DNA of 64,000 nucleotides, taken from Volutella citrinella. Its lineage: Eukaryota > Ascomycota > Sordariomycetes > Hypocreales > Nectriaceae. The stretch covers positions 2,914,001 through 2,978,000 of the forward strand of contig JAWZSP010000005.1 in NCBI GenBank assembly GCA_034401135.1, given 5' to 3'. Positions 61,277 to 64,000 of this stretch are shown here, piece by piece. Position numbers and translations under genes: made by a program. The notes beneath the pieces were generated by a model, which saw only the letters and a list, made by a program, of their open reading frames with translations, ran no database searches and had not been told where the DNA came from. The number at the start of each line of letters is the position of its first letter. Position 1 is the stretch's first letter.

Positions 61277-62387
61277 GTTGAGGTGATGATTCAGTAACTC
61301 CGAGGTGTGGTGAGTGGGATCGGTGCAGCGACTCAGACGTGAGATATGGAGGAGGTGGTGGGATTGAAGGACGATGTTGTGATTATTCGGTGTTGCCCCT
61401 CCTCTGGCCCGCTACCTGTTCCTATCCCAAAATGTTATCAAGCTGCCCCATGGCAAACTCCCAGCCAATACCGCTTGCCTCTGAAAAGAGTCCCCGCACC
61501 CGGGTACCAGATACCTCCACGCCAAGCTGCAAACCACATAAAAATGAGGTGCCAAGTACATAATTCCGCATGAAGGAAATGACGAAGCTACGGCGGAGAA
61601 GCTACCGCTTATGATTGGCAGCAGAATTCCGAGTCAACAACAATCCTCGGCTGATTTTCATCATGGATCCTAGAAGTAATAAATACCAGCAAGTGATGTG
61701 TTGGCTAGATCCTGAAATGTCTGGCGCCTGTTATTACTATTTAGTGAAAGTAGCGAGCATCGATCGATGCGTTGAAAGCAAAATTAACCATTTTATCTGC
61801 GCACCATGAGGCTTGACTGATGGGCGGGTCTCTTGCTGCTTGTTTGCCACTTCCTCAACCCTGACCATTGGGAGCAAGCATCAAATGGCAAGCGTCAGCG
61901 CCCGGATCATGCCAAGTCGAGGATGAAAATCATGAAATGTCATCCTCCCTGAGGAGGCCTTGACATAATTACACCCGGTTTGTTTGTCACTCATGGGACT
62001 GTGACTACGAGCCCCGAAGTACGCAGCATGCCGAAACGCAACTTGTCTCACCGTTTGCTGCAGGAGTTTGCCATGCTGATCATTGAGCGCGTGCCCCTTG
62101 CATGAGCGTCGGGCATGCCTCTTTGGAGGTTTCGTGAGAGGTGCAATGCATGGGGAGTTGGGGAGTTCTTGCAGGCATGTGTCTGTTCCGCCGGCTTTGA
62201 CAGGCCGGGACCAGGAAGAGCTGCCGTGTTGGCGCCGAGGCTGGAGGTGGCAGCTCAAGAGCCGGACCTGGACGTTTCAATAGTTCAATAGCTGGCTCTT
62301 GTTTGGCTCATCGGCCAGCCAGCCGTTGCATGGAGGATCTGCCGCCACACAGAGCTGCACCATCAAATAGAATGAATACGAACGCCT

Positions 62388-62410
62388 CAGCTGCAGCTGC
62401 AGCTGCAGCA
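62388..62410 (+). repeat. CAGCTG microsatellite
   Basis: About four tandem CAGCTG units (23 bp), a self-complementary simple repeat. Confidence 0.8.
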
Positions 62411-62464
62411 CTACCGGGCAGCGGCGCTAGTTCGACATTGTCCATTTCTATCTTTATCTTTAGT

Positions 62465-62487
62465 GACCGTTGATGCAAACAACGGTC
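62465..62487. promoter_or_regulatory. Hairpin A, GACCGTTG / CAACGGTC
   Basis: Perfect eight-base arms with a seven-base loop. Forms a pair with a similar hairpin 21 bases on. Confidence 0.45.
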
Positions 62488-62507
62488 GCGTGCTATGGCG
62501 ACGGCGC

Positions 62508-62531
62508 GACCGTAAGTCATGCAGTTACGGT
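62508..62531. promoter_or_regulatory. Hairpin B, ACCGTAA / TTACGGT
   Basis: Seven-base perfect arms (62509-62515, 62525-62531) with a nine-base loop. Like hairpin A it begins GACCGT and carries ACGGT on the right arm. Confidence 0.45.
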
Positions 62532-64000
62532 GTGCACGAGACGTTGGCGATCCGGCGGTGGACATTCTGTTCCCGTTGATGCTGCTGGCCGCTGAATGGT
62601 TGAAGGGCCGCAGTGTGGAGCAGCCGAAGGTGAAGCTTGTTCCTCCAATTTTAAAGTCGCCCGTCTCCGCTCTTAGCGAGCCAGAATGGCCAGCCGCGGC
62701 CCGCCAGTGGAGGTGGTCGCGGTGGTGAGACGAAACGGACGTGCGAATTAATTCCAGAATGGTTCCCGAGACTATGGCTTAGGTGCTAGTACCAGAATGG
62801 CCTACCTGATGACGAGCCGTTCTTCCGAATTGCCCAGTTGGCTCGCAAGGCTGGTCCGGCCGCCGAAGCCGCCGTTGAGATGGCGTATGGCCCAGGGCGA
62901 ACGCGATTCCGAACTGAAAGAGCTACCGTGGTGCTAATTTCCGGCTTTGTTCGAACCTGGAGGGATGGGTTGATGCCATTCGCTGCTGCGCCTAGCCCCC
63001 GGCCAGGCTTACCATATTACATGGTAATTTCTTGTAAGTGGAAGGTGCGCAAGTTGGCCTGCGGCAGGCAGGGACGCTTGCCAGGCATCTGCTGCTTGCC
63101 TGCAATATTCCTCCATGAGCATACACGAACCGCGTCCAGTGCGCAGCCTAACAATGAGGCTCCCGTCCGGTACAGATCCAGTCACTATATCGGATACACG
63201 GGGTGCAGCCCAACCCATGGCGAAGCGCCCAAATACGCGCCTACACAAGACGCCCGGGCCCCGCGATGTGGCTGTCTTTTGGGGCATCCTGACACACGAA
63301 ACTCGCCATCTTAACCCCAGGCCCACGTCTCGCGCCCGAAACGCAGGGTTCCCTTATCCAAGCGCGAGGCCAAACCCCAAGCCCTGGTAGTTTTGGCGCT
63401 TCCTAGCGAGGCCTGCGCGATCCTGCTGTGGAGCTCAATTCTAACGAACTGTCCCATCCACCTCAAACATGCGACGAGTGTCACTTGGCCCGACCACGGG
63501 AGCGCCGCCCACAGCACCACCCACAGGAGCACAGGAGCACAGGAGCCGGAGCGCTCCCAGCCGCGCGCTCACGCTCGACTGTCTGCAGGACGAGCGTAAA
63601 TGAATAGAAGGAGTCCCCATCCATCGGTGATTCGATTTACCTTGCTGTGTGAAGTTCTCGACTCTCGTTTGTTCAACTTAATATTGGTCTGGTTACCATC
63701 TAATCTTCGATTCTCCAATAAGCGACCAGCACACTCTCGGCCACGGCAGTGCATAATCATTGCCCACCATCCTTGTCAGCCCTGGCTCCTTGTTCTGGTC
63801 CCTTTCCCGCACTTATTAGTCCCGTTGCGTGTGCGGAGGGCACTTTCGATCGGCCGACGTTTTGCTCTTTTGGCTACTGTTCGAGGCGGGGACAAGGCCT
63901 TGAGACGATAGGAAGCCCTTCATCACCGATCCTCACGAGGATCCCTGGCAGAAATTCCATTTCCCTCTTATTAAATCGCTCGATCTAGCTCAATACCCAC

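Larger units (their letters stand above)
61277..64000. other. Right flank without a recognised gene
   Basis: 2.7 kb. The profilin promoter lies at its left end. Further right there is a CAGCTG repeat (62388-62410) and two related hairpins (62465-62531). Open frames here (for example 62838-63314 and 63600-63911) have no recognised product; the last ~400 bp could be a leader of a gene beyond the window. Confidence 0.5.

Overview
The window is nuclear DNA of a filamentous ascomycete, most likely a sordariomycete and possibly Hypocreales. The basis is short introns (about 50-120 bp) with GTAAGT-like donors, CTAAC/CTGAC branch sites and CAG/TAG acceptors, strong C/G bias at third codon positions, and a typical filamentous-fungal gene set (KapC-type bZIP, DUF3112 membrane protein, SSU1-type sulfite pump). 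The genus is inference; no rRNA, tRNA or organellar gene fixes it. Nothing bacterial or viral was recognised.

Twenty protein genes could be rebuilt exon by exon with frame checks. Left arm (1-12.9 kb): a gene-poor flank carrying a coding-like relic on the minus strand, then a full-length PDR-type ABC transporter and a seven-helix DUF3112 protein. Housekeeping block (13.7-26.4 kb): PP2A catalytic subunit, exocyst Exo84, mitochondrial receptor Tom20, radical-SAM tRNA enzyme Tyw1, sulfite pump SSU1 and cysteine dioxygenase. SSU1 and cysteine dioxygenase are divergent neighbours and act in sequence: one starts oxidation of cysteine towards sulfite, the other exports sulfite.

Middle (26.4-39.5 kb) is sparse: two conserved-looking but unrecognised genes (439 aa and 121 aa) within long intergenic DNA. 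Right arm (39.5-61.3 kb) is dense: a HIRAN-SNF2-RING repair ATPase, mitochondrial NCA2, sterol oxidase ERG25, a pterin dehydratase, KapC, INO80 subunit Arp5, kinetochore DASH subunit Dad4, INO80 subunit Ies6, Golgi Got1 and profilin. Arp5 and Ies6, which form one INO80 module, flank Dad4 within 4.4 kb. The last 2.7 kb has no recognised gene but holds two related hairpins.

No clearly undescribed system was found. The most useful points are the SSU1/cysteine dioxygenase pair, the Arp5-Dad4-Ies6 linkage, very small first exons (Dad4's first exon is only the ATG), several inverted repeats in promoters, and two unknown conserved-looking genes.
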